Shown: positions 51,856 through 61,849 of the stretch, piece after piece
Position numbering within the stretch: position 1 is the first letter of the stretch
Layout: every line of letters begins with the position of its first letter
Source: an uncultured Bacteroidales bacterium
GTDB taxonomy: Bacteria; Bacteroidota; Bacteroidia; Bacteroidales; Bacteroidaceae
Reading direction: 5' to 3'
Assembly (NCBI GenBank): GCA_902798615.1
Contig: CADBXL010000001.1
Coordinates: 88,650 to 152,649, forward strand
Length of the DNA: 64,000 nucleotides
Translations under genes and position numbers: made by a program
Notes under the pieces: generated by a model
What the model saw: only the letters and a program-made list of their open reading frames with translations
Databases searched by the model: none
What the model was told of the DNA's origin: nothing

Positions 51856-53109
51856 TTATCGTTTACTTATCACCTCACTCGTATATTTCTCAATATCAAC
51901 TATAAAATCCTGACCTACAGGCACATCATTACGCACACAGAACTCATCATATACAGCTTGCCAAGGCATAGCCTTCTGTTCCTCGATAAGAGCGAGAACC
52001 TTATAGCCCTCACCTGCAAGCTCAAGTTCGGAAATCATCTTCCGTGGTTCAAGCAAGGCGCGAAGCATACATTTCTGAGCAGCACGAGAACCTATAACGT
52101 ATGCCCCTATGCGGTTTATTGAGCCGTCGAAGAAGTCAAGACCATAATGCACGCGATCAAGGGCATTGGCACGTACAATCTCAAAGAACAGTTCCTGCGT
52201 AGGATCGTCCATTATCGTGACATGATCAGAATCCCAACGAACAGGACGAGAGACATGAAGCATCAATTCATTAATGAAAGGAAGAACAGCAGAAACCTTA
52301 TCAGCAGGAGACTCCGTTGGGTGATAATGACCAGTATCGATAGTCAGGATCTGTCCGTTCTTTGCTGCGTATGCTGTATAGAAATCATGCGAACCAACGG
52401 TAAAGGATTCAAGTCCGATGCCGAACACCTTACCCTCTATACAGTCCTTCATCATAGGCTGTTTCTTCTCAAAAATCTCATCAAGAGACTTCTTTAGGAT
52501 ATTGCGATACAGGGCATGATTCACGCTAACATCCTTACAACCATCGTGTACCCAAAGGTTCATGATACAAGGATCATTCTGAGCCTCACCCATAGCATTG
52601 GCAATATCACGACAACGCTTTGTGTGCTCTACCCAGAACTGACGGATACTTTCATCTGGATTTGCAAGACTAAGATTGCCCGACTTAGGATGAGAGAAAG
52701 AAGATGAATTGAAGTCAAGAAGAGTATCATATTCCTTCGCCCAGTCAATCCACGACTGGAAGTATTCTACGGTCACTTCATCACGATCAACTACCTTTCC
52801 CTTGAAGTCACCATAAATCTCATGGAGGTTAAGACGATGTTTGCCAGGAATGAGAGACTTTGCCTTGAGAATATCCGCACGAAGCTCGTCAATATTGCGG
52901 GCAGCACCCGGGAAATCACCTGTTGACTGAATACCGCCAGACATAGCTCCTGCCTGAACCTCGAATCCCTTCACATCATCTGCCTGCCAGCAATGAAGCG
53001 AGAGATGGAAGTTCTGAAGTTGCTTGAGCACTTTCTCGGTATCAACACCTATTTCCGCATAGCGAGCCTTCGCTACTTCGTATGCTTTTTGGATTAGTTC
53101 TGCTTTCAT
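51856..53109 (-). CDS. rhaA: L-rhamnose isomerase
   Basis: 417 residues, normal length. NFHLSLHCWQADDVKGFE is the characteristic N-terminal block; IDTGHYHPTESPADKVSAVL supplies metal- and substrate-binding residues, and RWDSDHVTIMDDPTQELFFE the second-metal Asp residues. It converts L-rhamnose to L-rhamnulose using two divalent metals. It is flanked by repeat-filled gaps on both sides. Confidence 0.95.
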   Translation of the reverse strand: MKAELIQKAYEVAKARYAEIGVDTEKVLKQLQNFHLSLHCWQADDVKGFEVQAGAMSGGIQSTGDFPGAARNIDELRADILKAKSLIPGKHRLNLHEIYGDFKGKVVDRDEVTVEYFQSWIDWAKEYDTLLDFNSSSFSHPKSGNLSLANPDESIRQFWVEHTKRCRDIANAMGEAQNDPCIMNLWVHDGCKDVSVNHALYRNILKKSLDEIFEKKQPMMKDCIEGKVFGIGLESFTVGSHDFYTAYAAKNGQILTIDTGHYHPTESPADKVSAVLPFINELMLHVSRPVRWDSDHVTIMDDPTQELFFEIVRANALDRVHYGLDFFDGSINRIGAYVIGSRAAQKCMLRALLEPRKMISELELAGEGYKVLALIEEQKAMPWQAVYDEFCVRNDVPVGQDFIVDIEKYTSEVISKR

Positions 53110-53173
53110 TTTTATTCGTTCAGTTTAGTATGTTTTGTTTATTAGATTTCATTTTTCCCAGATAGGCAGTAGG

Positions 53174-53264
53174 TCCGTTACAGGTCCGTTGTAAATCCGT
53201 TGTAAGTCCCATTCCGAATAAGAGCTACATAAGAGCAGCATAAGAGCAACATAAGAGCAACTCC
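53174..53264. repeat. 11-bp-periodic array with polarity switch
   Basis: TCCGT/TCCC at 53174, 53185, 53196, 53207, then AGAGC at 53221, 53232, 53243, 53254. Each half has an exact 11-bp period; GTTG in the first half becomes CAAC in the second. Confidence 0.8.
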
Positions 53265-53267
53265 CTC

Positions 53268-54743
53268 CTACCCTTTTCTTTTGACAACATCAAGGAATCT
53301 ATCATAAGCGGCATCCCAAAGTGTCTTGTCTCTTGGAGAGAAATGTTTAAGTTCAATACTATCAGAAATAACTTTTCGCATCTCCCACAAATCCATAACT
53401 TCACCAGCCGCCTTTGCCTGTATCATTATGTTTCCGAGAGCCGTACATTCCTGAGGACCAGCAAGAACATCAACTCCGCAAGAATTTGCCGTAAACTGGT
53501 TGAGATCATTATTTAGCGAGCCTCCACCGATGATATGAAGCACATCTATCGGGAAATCAGCCATTTCCTTAAGATAAGAGAACACTTGACGATAGCGCAA
53601 GGCGAGAGAGTCGAAGATGCAACGGCATATCTCTGCATACCCTAAAGGCACATGTTGATCCGTCTGTCGGCAATAGTCTTGGATAGCCTCAATCATTGAG
53701 GACGGATTGGCAAACATGGCATCATCAGGATTGATAAGACTCTGAAAAGCAGGTTGTTGCATAGCTTTAGCTATTAATTCGGCATGAGACTTAGGAGCAT
53801 CCGTCCATTCCTTGCGACAACGTTCATAGAGCCACATTCCGCAGATATTCTTCAGAAAACGGGTTGTGCCTTCAATTCCGCCTTCGTTGGTGAAGTTACG
53901 GTCGTATGACACCTTATTAATAATGGCATCTTTAGTCTCAATACCCATAAGCGACCAAGTGCCGCTTGAGAGATAGGCAAACCTCTCGTTTCTTGCAGGA
54001 ACAGCAGCAACGGCAGAAGCCGTATCATGCCCAGCAACGGCAACAACGGGAATAGCTCCGAGGCCTGTTATTTTCTGTATTTCAGGAGTAAGAGTACCGA
54101 TAGTATCTCCAGGATTTACCATTATACCGAAATGGGATTCTGTAAGTCCCAAAGATTCCAACAGAGTTGAATCCAAACGTCTGGTACGAGGATTGAGCAG
54201 TTGAGCGGTTGAGGCTATGGTATATTCACAAACCATCTTACCCGTCAGCATATAGCTCAAGGCATCAGGAATGAAGAGAATCTTCTTGGCATTCCTGAGA
54301 GCGGAATTGCCAGAACGCCTCATGGCATGAAGCTGGAAGATTGAGTTGAAATTCATGAACTGAATACCTGTAATATCATATACCTTTTCGCGAGGCATGA
54401 CATTCTGCAAGTAATCATCCATAGCTTCAAAAGTATGAGGATCTCTATATGCAAGTGGCTGACTGACAGAACCATCCTCTGCAACGCACACAAAATCAAC
54501 GCCCCAAGTGTCAATACCGATTGAGGAGATTTCGATATTCCTTTGTCTGGCAACCTTCAGACCTTTGATAACCTCAAAGTAAAGGGCATAGATATCCCAG
54601 TAGAAGTGACCGTTCACCTCTATGAGGTTATTGTCAAAGCGCGTAAGTTCCTCAAGAGTGATTTTTCCATCACCCAATCTGCCTACGACAGTACGTCCAC
54701 TAGTTGCCCCAAGGTCAACAGCAAAGAAATTCTTATGTTTCAT
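53268..54743 (-). CDS. rhaB: L-rhamnulokinase
   Basis: 491 residues of the FGGY kinase family. FFAVDLGATSGRTVVGRL is the phosphate-1 motif, IGIDTWGVDFVCVAEDGSVS substrate-contacting, and VVAVAGHDTASAVAAVPARN and HIIGGGSLNNDLNQFTANSC (adenosine motif) complete the ASKHA fold. It phosphorylates L-rhamnulose with ATP. It is the first gene of the rhamnose group in transcription order, with a -7 element 41 bases upstream. Confidence 0.95.
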   Translation of the reverse strand: MKHKNFFAVDLGATSGRTVVGRLGDGKITLEELTRFDNNLIEVNGHFYWDIYALYFEVIKGLKVARQRNIEISSIGIDTWGVDFVCVAEDGSVSQPLAYRDPHTFEAMDDYLQNVMPREKVYDITGIQFMNFNSIFQLHAMRRSGNSALRNAKKILFIPDALSYMLTGKMVCEYTIASTAQLLNPRTRRLDSTLLESLGLTESHFGIMVNPGDTIGTLTPEIQKITGLGAIPVVAVAGHDTASAVAAVPARNERFAYLSSGTWSLMGIETKDAIINKVSYDRNFTNEGGIEGTTRFLKNICGMWLYERCRKEWTDAPKSHAELIAKAMQQPAFQSLINPDDAMFANPSSMIEAIQDYCRQTDQHVPLGYAEICRCIFDSLALRYRQVFSYLKEMADFPIDVLHIIGGGSLNNDLNQFTANSCGVDVLAGPQECTALGNIMIQAKAAGEVMDLWEMRKVISDSIELKHFSPRDKTLWDAAYDRFLDVVKRKG

Positions 54744-54783
54744 TTGTCTAAGTTAACAGAAGTTGTGTTTTTATTAGATGATT

Positions 54784-54792
54784 GCAAAGATA
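54784..54792 (-). promoter_or_regulatory. Promoter -7 element for rhaB
   Basis: Reverse complement TATCTTTGC; a CTTGG stands roughly 17-20 bases upstream as a weak -33. Confidence 0.5.
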
Positions 54793-54906
54793 CTAAAAAT
54801 ATCGGGAACCAAGAACTATCTGTTCCATTTTTTATCGCAAATGCAACATTTCATTGAAAAATGAACATTTTTTCACATATAAGAACGGAAATAGAATAAT
54901 TTTTAG

Positions 54907-54915
54907 TAACTTTGC
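54907..54915 (+). promoter_or_regulatory. Promoter -7 element for nhaD
   Basis: TAACTTTGC matches TAnnTTTG. A transcript starting just downstream would contain both copies of the tandem hairpin. Confidence 0.5.
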
Positions 54916-55051
54916 ATTCGCAAAATCAAAGAACGTGCGCCAGCCAAAGAGCTGACCCGCACTTTTTGCTTCATGCGAAGAAGCATTCGCAAAATCAGAG
55001 AACGTGCGCCAGCCAAAGAGCTGACCCGCACTTTTTGCCTCATACTAAGAA
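54914..55051 (+). promoter_or_regulatory. Tandemly duplicated 69-nt hairpin leader upstream of nhaD
   Basis: Two head-to-tail copies (54914-54982 and 54983-55051) differ at only a handful of bases. Each folds as GTGCG-C-CAGC, loop CAAAGA, GCTG-ACC-CGCAC, followed by TTTTT (first hairpin 54935-54962). The hairpin plus T-run looks like an intrinsic terminator placed in the 5' leader, so transcription attenuation or a riboswitch is likely. Compensatory evidence cannot be judged because the stems are identical. Confidence 0.6.
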
Positions 55052-55096
55052 ACATTAGGAAATAGGAAAATTATTTATAACAACTAAACAAAAAAA

Positions 55097-56419
55097 ATGA
55101 GTTTGACAACCATTATCTGTTTGGCTTTCATCATTGGCTATATCTTCATTGCCATTGAGAGCGTAACAAGAATCAACAAAGCTGCTATTGCAGTCTTGAT
55201 GTGTGTAGTTTGCTGGACACTCCTTGCAGTAGGCCATGGCGACCTTATAGGCATCGCGTTGCCTGAGCATTGGGAACTGGGTGAGGCTATCGAGAAGAAT
55301 CTCGGTGAGGCCGGTACTACCCTATTCTTCCTTATGGGCGCTATGACAATCGTTGAGATTGTTGACCAGCACGGGGGATTCAACTGGGTACACGGTGCCC
55401 TTGCTTCAAAGACAAAGCGCTCGCTGCTTTGGAAGATTGCGTTCATGACAGCTATCCTGTCTGCCGTTCTCGACAATCTCACAACATCCATCGTGATGAT
55501 CATGATCTTGCGTAAGCTCGTTCAGGACAAGAACGACCGCATCTGGTATGCCGTATGCGTTATCATCGCAGCCAATGCCGGTGGTGCATTCTCTCCTATC
55601 GGCGACGTTACGACAATCATGCTCTGGAATGGTAAAATGATTACTGCTCTCGGCGTTATCGAAGAGATTATAGTTCCTTCTTTTATCGCATTCATAGTTC
55701 CTACAGCCGTTCTGCAGATGCACCTCAAGGGTGATCTCCCACAGGTTGTAGATAATGGTTCAAAAGAAAAACTCGCAGTATCTTCACGTCAGAAGAAGAT
55801 TATCTTCGCTATCGGTGTAGGCGGTCTCTGCTTGGTTCCTGTATTCCATACAATTACTGAACTCCCTGCCTTCATGGGCATTATCGGTGTGTTAGGCATT
55901 CTCTGGTGCGTAACTGAGATTTTCTATCGTGGCCGTACAGAGCAAGACCCTAAGGCAAAGCGTGTTACCAAGTTGCTTTCACGCATTGACATGAGTACAA
56001 TCATGTTCTTCCTCGGCATTCTTATGGCTGTGGCTACGCTTTCCGAGATCGGCGTACTCACACAGATGGGGAAGTGGCTTGACGAAACTGTAGGCAACGA
56101 CTACCTCATCACTGGTGCCATCGGTATTCTCTCATCTATTGTTGACAACGTACCGCTCGTTGCAGCTTCAATGAAGATGTACGCTATTGATCCAATGTCA
56201 GCTAATCTCGCTGTAGATGGTGTGTTCTGGCAGTTGCTTGCATACTGTGCAGGTGTTGGCGGCTCTATGCTCATCATCGGTAGTGCTGCCGGCGTAGTGG
56301 TAATGGGCCTTGAGCATATCTCATTCGGCTGGTACTTGAAGAAAGTAACTTGGATCGCCTTCGTGGGATATGTTGCAGGTATCATTGCGTACTGGGTAAT
56401 TAAGACATTTATAGGATAA
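55097..56419 (+). CDS. nhaD: NhaD-type Na+/H+ antiporter
   Basis: 440 residues with twelve or so membrane spans of the ion-transporter superfamily. HWELGEAIEKNLGEAGTTLF, SAVLDNLTTSIVMIMIL and IVDNVPLVAASMKMYAID (the paired D-N-x-x-T/P-x motifs) together with NAGGAFSPIGDVTTIMLW are NhaD hallmarks. It exports sodium (or lithium) in exchange for protons. The duplicated leader hairpins suggest that expression responds to a signal, plausibly the cation or pH. Confidence 0.9.
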   Translation: MSLTTIICLAFIIGYIFIAIESVTRINKAAIAVLMCVVCWTLLAVGHGDLIGIALPEHWELGEAIEKNLGEAGTTLFFLMGAMTIVEIVDQHGGFNWVHGALASKTKRSLLWKIAFMTAILSAVLDNLTTSIVMIMILRKLVQDKNDRIWYAVCVIIAANAGGAFSPIGDVTTIMLWNGKMITALGVIEEIIVPSFIAFIVPTAVLQMHLKGDLPQVVDNGSKEKLAVSSRQKKIIFAIGVGGLCLVPVFHTITELPAFMGIIGVLGILWCVTEIFYRGRTEQDPKAKRVTKLLSRIDMSTIMFFLGILMAVATLSEIGVLTQMGKWLDETVGNDYLITGAIGILSSIVDNVPLVAASMKMYAIDPMSANLAVDGVFWQLLAYCAGVGGSMLIIGSAAGVVVMGLEHISFGWYLKKVTWIAFVGYVAGIIAYWVIKTFIG

Positions 56420-56425
56420 AGATAT

Positions 56426-56501
56426 GTACAATGTACAATTTACCATTTACAATTCCTGTACTGCGTGAAAAAATGGTACTTTGTACATTGTAAATTGTAC
56501 A
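56426..56501. repeat. 7-bp-periodic dyad array
   Basis: GTACAAT, GTACAAT, TTACCAT, TTACAAT (56426-56453), then TTGTACA, TTGTAAA, TTGTACA (56481-56501) in the opposite sense. It fills the nhaD-PAP2 gap. Confidence 0.75.
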
Positions 56502-56508
56502 TAGTAAG

Positions 56509-57159
56509 ATGTCAGAAATTGATTCACAATTCCTACTGTTGATAAACGGATTCCACACAGGGTATCTTGACCAACTCATGTGGCTCATAAGCGGTAAACT
56601 GGTGTGGATTCCGTTTTATCTGATCACCCTCTTTGTTATATATAAGAAAAGAGGGTGGAAAGGAGCGTTACACCTTCTGGTATTGGTAGGAGTGATGATG
56701 CTGATGACAGACATGGTGAACTCACAGGTAATCCGACCTTGGTTCCATCGTCTGCGCCCGGCAAATCTCGAAAATCCGCTATCACAATACGTTCACATAG
56801 TGAACGACTATCGTGGAGGCTCATACGGCTTCCCTTCGGCTCACGCAGCCAACTACTGGGGACTATCTCTGCTCGTGGCTTGGTTCATGAAGTCTAGACG
56901 AGTTCTCTACTCCCTATTCTCCCTATCCCTGATAGTATGCTATTCACGCTCCTACCTCGGCGTTCACTATCCGGGCGACCTCCTCGGAGGCATATTATAC
57001 TCAACAATCGTCGTTGGCATCATAATCTGGATATATCAGAAATATCTGCCCGAGAGATTCGTTCCAGAGGTAAGGGAATGCCCATCCATAACGGAATGGA
57101 TTCCAGCCATGACAGTACTTGCCACACTTGCGGTATTCGCAATAGTGGCAGCAATATAA
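56509..57159 (+). CDS. PAP2-family membrane phosphatase
   Basis: 216 residues, about five or six membrane spans. The three catalytic motifs are NSQVIRPWFHRLRPAN (K/R-x6-R-P-like), YGFPSAHAANYWG (P-S-x-H) and CYSRSYLGVHYPGDLLGG (S-R-x5-H-x3-D). It probably removes phosphate from a lipid such as undecaprenyl pyrophosphate or phosphatidylglycerol phosphate in the membrane. It may have been placed next to nhaD by chance; a heptamer array separates them. Confidence 0.9.
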   Translation: MSEIDSQFLLLINGFHTGYLDQLMWLISGKLVWIPFYLITLFVIYKKRGWKGALHLLVLVGVMMLMTDMVNSQVIRPWFHRLRPANLENPLSQYVHIVNDYRGGSYGFPSAHAANYWGLSLLVAWFMKSRRVLYSLFSLSLIVCYSRSYLGVHYPGDLLGGILYSTIVVGIIIWIYQKYLPERFVPEVRECPSITEWIPAMTVLATLAVFAIVAAI

Positions 57160-57246
57160 TAAATGAAAAAATAATAGAATACAGATATGTAATTTCTATT
57201 TTTCATTGTTAATTTTCCACCTTTTACTTAACTAAGCCTAATAACA

Positions 57247-60200
57247 ATGAAGAAACTACTAATCATAATCGGAGCAGCAATAGCCTCCCTGCCATCATTC
57301 GCTCAGCGCACTACGGATAAGCTTGACCGTGGTCTCATAGCCATGAAGGCAAGCTCAGGCGTGTATCTCAGCTGGAGACTTCTGGGCTCAGAATACTATG
57401 ACGTTACCTATAACGTCTATAGAGACGGATCTCTCATTAAATCAGGCCTAAAGACTTCTAACTTTTCCGACACTTCCGGCAGCACAACAAGCACATACAC
57501 CGTTTCTGCCGTGGTACGCGGTAAGGAACAGGCACAGAGCAAGGCCGCCTCTGTATGGAGCACAAGCTACAAGGAGATAAAGCTAAAGCATGAGGGTATC
57601 AAATCCACTCTCATCCCTAACGATGCGTGCTGTGCTGATGTTGACGGCGATGGCGAACTGGAAATCCTTATGAAGTTCGACAACGAGAGTGAGATGGCTC
57701 AGAGCTACCCAAGACTCGGACCTAAGTTTGACGGTAAGGCTTCTGGCGAATACTCCATATTCGAGGTCTTGAAACAGGACGGCACACGCCTATGGTGGGT
57801 GAACTGCGGTCCTAACATGGGCGATTTCCAGAACAACGAGCAGAACATAATAGCCTACGACTGGGACGGTGACGGCAAGGCTGAGGCTGTGATGCGTGCT
57901 GCCGACGGAACCGTCATCCATTGTGCCGACGGCTCTACCTACACCGTTGGCGATGCCACGAAGAACTATCGTGCTGCCACAGGCGGTGGCGTGAACTGGT
58001 TCATGTATCAGGGTGCAGAATATCTCGTATATATGGACGGCGAGACTGGTAAGCCGTACCAATGCATCACCTACCCTCTTGCACGCTTCGAGTCTGGCGA
58101 AACCTCAATGGCTTCCACATGGGGCAAGGACGATGGCGGCCACCGCTGCTCAAAGTTCTTCTTCGGTGCTCCATATCTCGACGGACGAAAGCCAAGCATC
58201 TTCCTCGCACGCGGTATCTACACCCGCCACAAAATGATAGCCTACGATGTTGATCCTGCCACCCACGAGCTTAAGGAGCGTTGGAAGTGGTACAACAATA
58301 CCGACGGTGTGTGGAAGGGACAGGGCTACCACAACTATATCATTGCCGATGTTGACTGGGACGGACGCGATGAGATTGTCTTTGGCTCAATGGTTATCGA
58401 CGATAACGGAAAAGGACTCTCCACCACAGGCCTCGGACATGGTGATGCTATGCATTGTGGCGACTTCAACCCATACGTTCACGGACAGGAAGTCTTTGCC
58501 TGCAACGAGGAAGCGCAAGGCTACAACTATCGTGATGCCACCACAAGCAAAATATACAAGTGCGAACTGCACGTGGGCAAGGACGTGGGACGCTCAATGA
58601 TGGGTAATTTCTCCGATGACTACCCTGGCAGCATCGGCGTGGCATGGGGTAATCCTGTAAGTAGCGTGAAGAATGATTATGTCAATGGAATCGTCAACGA
58701 AGGCATCAATTCCAACTTCCGCATCTACTGGGACGGCGACCTGTGCTCTGAGACATTCAACGGTCTTAAAGACCATGATTCAGAGGGTGTTATTGCGAAG
58801 TACGGCAGTTGGGCGCCTATCTACACCTGTGCCGGCTCTCTCACTAATAACTACACCAAGAGCACACCTTGCTATCAGGGCGATATCCTCGGCGACTGGC
58901 GCGAGGAGATCATCATGCGAACAGCCGACAACAACATCCGCATCTACTCCACCCCTACCCCAACCACATACCGCAACTACACGCTGTGGCACGACCATCA
59001 GTACCGTAACGCTATGGCTTGGCAGATGTGCGGCTACAACCAGCCTCCTCACACCAGCTATTTCCTCGGAAAGCTTGAGGACATCACCATAGCTCCTCCA
59101 CCGCTTATGATGGAAGGACGTGAGGAAGTGAAGAACGGCAGCACTATCGGCTCTTCGCTCAACGATAAGCACGTCATCGTGTGCGAGACCGACAATACAG
59201 AAGTCACAATTGAGGAAGGAGCTAGCCCTTATATCCTCACCTTCAACGTGCCTACATGGGTACAGGGAAGTGCAGCAAGCGAGAGCACCAGCACCAATCC
59301 TAAGATAACCTACACCACCTACACCTGTAACGTAAAGGGTGGCGGTCTCTCTGGCAATGCCCGTCTCATAAAGCAGGGCGACGGCATCCTCACGCTCCCG
59401 AAGGCAGACTTCACCCACAAGGGCGAGACGAACATCTGGGCTGGCGTCCTCAATTTCGACGGTACCATGAAGCAGTCACCACTATGGCTCAACCGCTTTG
59501 CGGAACTTAACTCCAACGGCGGCGAGTTCATGAGCATCAAGGCTGACTATGCTTCGGTTATCCGTCCTGGAGGTGCTGATACGAAGGGAGAACTCACTAC
59601 CGACTCCCTCACCCTCGGCTTCGGCTCACGTCTCATTATCGACCTATATTCCAACGATTTATCTGCCGACCGCATCAACCTCGGCAAGTACCTTGAAATA
59701 GAGACCAAGACCTCAACCGCATGGGTAGAGGCAGGTCCTGAGTATCTCTGTCCTGTTCTTGAACTTGTAGGCCACCTCCCTGCAGGCGAATCAGAGATGA
59801 ACCCGGGCAAGTACGTCATCGGTACTGCTCCTGCTGAACTGAAAGGCAAACTCGAAGACATCCGCATCGAGGGTCTCAACGCTACGAAGAAGAAACTCTA
59901 CATAGAGGACGGCAAACTGATTATCGAAATCATCGGACTCCGCGATGCCAACTCCATAACATGGGCTGGCGACAAGAGTTCTTCATGGAATCTTGCCGAT
60001 GCCCAGAACTTCATACTCAACAACGGAACGACATCCGAATCTACCGTATTCGTATCTGGCGACAAGGTGTTCTTCAACGACGATGCCGTTAATAATACGG
60101 TCAACGTGCGCGAGGACATCATGCCTGACACCATCACCGTAAACTCCTCTTCCGACTACACCTTCACAGGTGCAGGTGCCATCGGCGGTACGGCTTCGTT

Positions 60201-61806
60201 CGTAAAGGAAGGCAGCGGTACGGCCACCATGTCGGGCGAGAACTCATACACAGGCGGCAACTATCTCAAGGGCGGTGTTACGAAGGTCAGCCTATTGTCA
60301 AATCAGTATTCTGAATACGGAAACCTCGGTGGTATCACCAAGCTCGGCTCAAAGTTCACAATGGAGAACGGTGCAGAGCTTCAGACTACCGCAGCCGTGG
60401 AGATGGGTTCACACATGACTATGATTGGCGAAGAGGGTGGCGTTATCAACAATGCCTACGACTTCAAGATGGACAAGTCGTTCATGGGTACTCTCCTCAC
60501 CAAGCGAGGAAACGGATGCCTGTATCTCAATGCCACTAACTCCGTATCAAAGATAATCATGAAGGCTGGTTCGATAGCACTTTCTGCAAGTTCTCAGCCA
60601 AAGACCATTGAACTTCAGGGCGGCACTCTTTATGACAATGCCCAGAATACGAGCCACGCCATCATAGTACCGAAGGGAAAGTCTGCCACATGGCAGCTCA
60701 CAAACACTTACTACACAGCCTATTCTAACAAGCTCACAGGCGAGGGAACACTCACCATCGTGCCTCGTAACACCGTTTCCCGTGTTCGCATCACAGGCGA
60801 TTGGAGAGCCTTCACTGGTACCATACGCCACACAACCAAGTCTATCTGGCTGCCGTTCGACAACTCTACAGGACTGCCTAACGCCACTCTCGACCTTGCC
60901 GACGGATGTACAGCAACCAACGTATGCAAGACATTCACCATCGGACGACTCACAGGCAAGGGCGCTCTCGCCCAGCCTGTCTCCAACTTCCAGAGCCAGG
61001 GCACTCCTTCAGGCTCTAACACATGGAAGGTAGGCAATAGCTGGGAGAACGGTGACTTCACCTTCGAGGGAGCGATAACCGACGGTGGCGGCACCAACAA
61101 GTCGCACTTCGAGAAGATAGGCTCATGCACCATGACCGTAAAGGGTGGCTGGACCAATAGCGGTACGGTGAAGATAAGCGAGGGAACGGTGCTACTCTCA
61201 GGCAGCGGTCTGTCACTCGGCACAGGTGCGCTCACCGTAGCGGAAGGGGCTACCCTCACAGGCTCGTCATCATCTGCTCTGAAGAATTCAAGCGTCGTCA
61301 TCAATGGTACTCTCAGACCTGTTGTTACCGAGGAAACGGCACTCGGCAAGATAACGTTCAACAATCAGAACGTAACCCTGTCATCAACCGCTACCCTGCG
61401 TCTCAACATCGCCAAGGCTTCCACAGGTGCAACGATTATGAGTGGTGACAACATCAGGAACATCGGTACGCTGACCATCAACGGCACTATCGCCCTTAGA
61501 TTCCTCGACTACATCCCAGCCGTTGGCGACGAGCTACGCCTCTGGACAGGTGTCAAGTCATTCTCAGGCGCTCCTACCATCATCAGCGATGGTGCAAGCG
61601 TCACCTTCGACACCACGCGCCTCTCAGAGGGCATCCTCGTCGTTCAGTCCGCTGAATCAACAGGTATCGCCCAGCTATCACCCAACACCTATCACCCAAC
61701 ACCCGATAAGATCTACACTCTCGACGGCAAGTACGTTGGTACAGACATCACCCGTCTGCCGAAGGGCATCTACCTGCGCAATAACAAGAAGGTGACGGTG
61801 AAATAA
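57247..61806 (+). CDS. PL11 rhamnogalacturonan lyase with C-terminal beta-repeat region and secretion tail
   Basis: 1519 residues. Signal peptide about 1-19. Residues 20-620 match family PL11 (YesW/YesX): RGLIAMKASSGVYLSWRLLG, CCADVDGDGELEILMKFDN and other D-x-D-x-D-G calcium sites, DWREEIIMRTADNNIRIYS, and YNQPPHTSYFLG. Residues 640-1470 are beta-rich with autotransporter-associated-repeat-like units (LIKQGDGILTLPKADFTHKG; FVKEGSGTATMSGENSYTGG). The last 45 residues (YTLDGKYVGTDITRLPKGIY then LRNNKKVTVK) look like the short Prevotella/Bacteroidales C-terminal export tail. It would cut the rhamnose-galacturonate backbone of pectin outside the cell, feeding the rha genes. Normal PL11 enzymes are about 600-800 residues. 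Confidence 0.9.
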   Translation: MKKLLIIIGAAIASLPSFAQRTTDKLDRGLIAMKASSGVYLSWRLLGSEYYDVTYNVYRDGSLIKSGLKTSNFSDTSGSTTSTYTVSAVVRGKEQAQSKAASVWSTSYKEIKLKHEGIKSTLIPNDACCADVDGDGELEILMKFDNESEMAQSYPRLGPKFDGKASGEYSIFEVLKQDGTRLWWVNCGPNMGDFQNNEQNIIAYDWDGDGKAEAVMRAADGTVIHCADGSTYTVGDATKNYRAATGGGVNWFMYQGAEYLVYMDGETGKPYQCITYPLARFESGETSMASTWGKDDGGHRCSKFFFGAPYLDGRKPSIFLARGIYTRHKMIAYDVDPATHELKERWKWYNNTDGVWKGQGYHNYIIADVDWDGRDEIVFGSMVIDDNGKGLSTTGLGHGDAMHCGDFNPYVHGQEVFACNEEAQGYNYRDATTSKIYKCELHVGKDVGRSMMGNFSDDYPGSIGVAWGNPVSSVKNDYVNGIVNEGINSNFRIYWDGDLCSETFNGLKDHDSEGVIAKYGSWAPIYTCAGSLTNNYTKSTPCYQGDILGDWREEIIMRTADNNIRIYSTPTPTTYRNYTLWHDHQYRNAMAWQMCGYNQPPHTSYFLGKLEDITIAPPPLMMEGREEVKNGSTIGSSLNDKHVIVCETDNTEVTIEEGASPYILTFNVPTWVQGSAASESTSTNPKITYTTYTCNVKGGGLSGNARLIKQGDGILTLPKADFTHKGETNIWAGVLNFDGTMKQSPLWLNRFAELNSNGGEFMSIKADYASVIRPGGADTKGELTTDSLTLGFGSRLIIDLYSNDLSADRINLGKYLEIETKTSTAWVEAGPEYLCPVLELVGHLPAGESEMNPGKYVIGTAPAELKGKLEDIRIEGLNATKKKLYIEDGKLIIEIIGLRDANSITWAGDKSSSWNLADAQNFILNNGTTSESTVFVSGDKVFFNDDAVNNTVNVREDIMPDTITVNSSSDYTFTGAGAIGGTASFVKEGSGTATMSGENSYTGGNYLKGGVTKVSLLSNQYSEYGNLGGITKLGSKFTMENGAELQTTAAVEMGSHMTMIGEEGGVINNAYDFKMDKSFMGTLLTKRGNGCLYLNATNSVSKIIMKAGSIALSASSQPKTIELQGGTLYDNAQNTSHAIIVPKGKSATWQLTNTYYTAYSNKLTGEGTLTIVPRNTVSRVRITGDWRAFTGTIRHTTKSIWLPFDNSTGLPNATLDLADGCTATNVCKTFTIGRLTGKGALAQPVSNFQSQGTPSGSNTWKVGNSWENGDFTFEGAITDGGGTNKSHFEKIGSCTMTVKGGWTNSGTVKISEGTVLLSGSGLSLGTGALTVAEGATLTGSSSSALKNSSVVINGTLRPVVTEETALGKITFNNQNVTLSSTATLRLNIAKASTGATIMSGDNIRNIGTLTINGTIALRFLDYIPAVGDELRLWTGVKSFSGAPTIISDGASVTFDTTRLSEGILVVQSAESTGIAQLSPNTYHPTPDKIYTLDGKYVGTDITRLPKGIYLRNNKKVTVK

Positions 61807-61849
61807 AAACTCAGCCCTTGACAGATTGACAGATTGACAGAAAACAGAA

